This document shows positions 5,308-5,667 of a DNA stretch of 5,667 bases, in pieces. Within the stretch, counting starts at the first letter, position 1; each line of letters starts with the position of its first letter. The translations under genes were made by a program, and so were the position numbers. The notes beneath the pieces are model-generated. The model did not search any database, was not told the DNA's origin, and saw only the letters and a program-made list of their open reading frames with translations. Source of the stretch: Lachnospiraceae bacterium. Lineage in GTDB: Bacteria > Bacillota > Clostridia > Lachnospirales > Lachnospiraceae. Where the stretch lies: contig JAJQCU010000042.1 in assembly GCA_021202575.1 (NCBI GenBank), forward strand, positions 1 through 5,667, given 5' to 3'.

Positions 5308-5667
5308 ATGGATTATGAAAGAGTAAAACGGGATGCAAATGACATATTAGCTGGTTTATCATGTGAATGTTCCTATATCGAGTACAAGGCTTCCGCTTTA
5401 CAGCTGGCCCAAATATTAAAAACCATTTGTGCGTATGGAAATAATTACTATGATAATGATATACAGTACATTTTTCTCGGCGTAGAAGAAGTAAATAATG
5501 AAGATAAAAAAGCCATTCCCCAATTGCCTATACTGGGTATAGAGGAAAGAAATCTGGAAAAATGCAAAAATGAGATTAATTCATTAAGGTCTCTTCTGTA
5601 TCCAAATGTGGCATTTGAAATAGTAGCGAATTGTTTTGAGGGTAAAAATTATTTACTGATTGTGGTG
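5308..5667 (+). CDS. AlbA_2/Schlafen-type domain protein, 5' part
   Basis: The first 120 codons of a gene that runs off the right edge with no stop. The ATG at 5308 follows a strong ribosome binding site (GGGAGGTGG). The protein begins with an AlbA_2 (Schlafen AAA_4-type, putative DNA- or RNA-binding) domain. It shows the acidic/lysine signature 'IEYKAS' (24-29), the helix 'ILKTICAYGNN' (36-46), and the strand 'YIFLGVEEV' (54-62), in the order typical of the family. Full-length members usually carry a C-terminal winged-helix or ATPase-like region, not visible here. The family occurs as putative transcriptional regulators and in defence or mobile-element contexts. The DNA is visibly more AT-rich than lysS and greA, which suggests acquisition. 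The gene starts just past the lysS-tail scar. Confidence 0.75.
   Translation, partial: MDYERVKRDANDILAGLSCECSYIEYKASALQLAQILKTICAYGNNYYDNDIQYIFLGVEEVNNEDKKAIPQLPILGIEERNLEKCKNEINSLRSLLYPNVAFEIVANCFEGKNYLLIVV

Noticed and set aside
1..5667. tRNA, rRNA, CRISPR array or insertion sequence
   Set aside because: No cloverleaf, ribosomal RNA sequence, regularly spaced repeats or transposase frame was seen on either strand.

Overview
The window looks like a Gram-positive, Clostridia-type chromosome, most likely Lachnospiraceae. The reasons are the greA-lysS gene pair, a LysRS carrying the clostridial-looking '[15 protein letters not shown]' stretch, near-consensus sigma-A promoters and AGGAG-type ribosome binding sites. 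This placement is inferred from gene style, not from a search.

Layout. Positions 1-997 (+) hold the frameshifted end of an unidentified gene, followed by an intact YgjP/DUF45-type zinc metallopeptidase gene. Positions 998-1242 are non-coding and rich in short direct and inverted repeats. Positions 1243-3441 (-) are the housekeeping block lysS and greA, read greA then lysS, with a near-perfect sigma-A promoter, an 11-bp triple repeat upstream and a possible attenuator hairpin in the greA leader. Positions 3727-3993 (+) are a divergently transcribed small gene that has its own promoter and ribosome binding site but is frameshifted. Positions 4050-4820 (-) encode an alpha/beta-hydrolase. Positions 4772-5082 (-) are the C-terminal part of an unknown gene with an in-frame stop, cut off upstream. 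Positions 5083-5246 (+) are a scar: 66 bp copied from the metallopeptidase gene, then 30 bp matching the lysS 3' end, then a terminator-like hairpin. From 5308 (+) an AT-rich gene for an AlbA_2/Schlafen-type protein begins and runs off the window.

Main interpretation. A healthy housekeeping pair (transcript-cleavage factor GreA and lysyl-tRNA synthetase) sits between two patches of accessory DNA. The two patches share sequence: a 66-bp direct repeat of the metallopeptidase gene and a 30-bp inverted repeat of the lysS stop-codon region. The right-hand lysS tail is followed by a hairpin terminator, whereas I see none after the intact lysS. This fits an integration or recombination site at the lysS 3' end with later rearrangement, possibly an inversion of the 3.9-kb lysS-hydrolase block. 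I see no complete new defence or mobile system. The strongest unexplained signals are this scar and the three decayed or unidentified genes.
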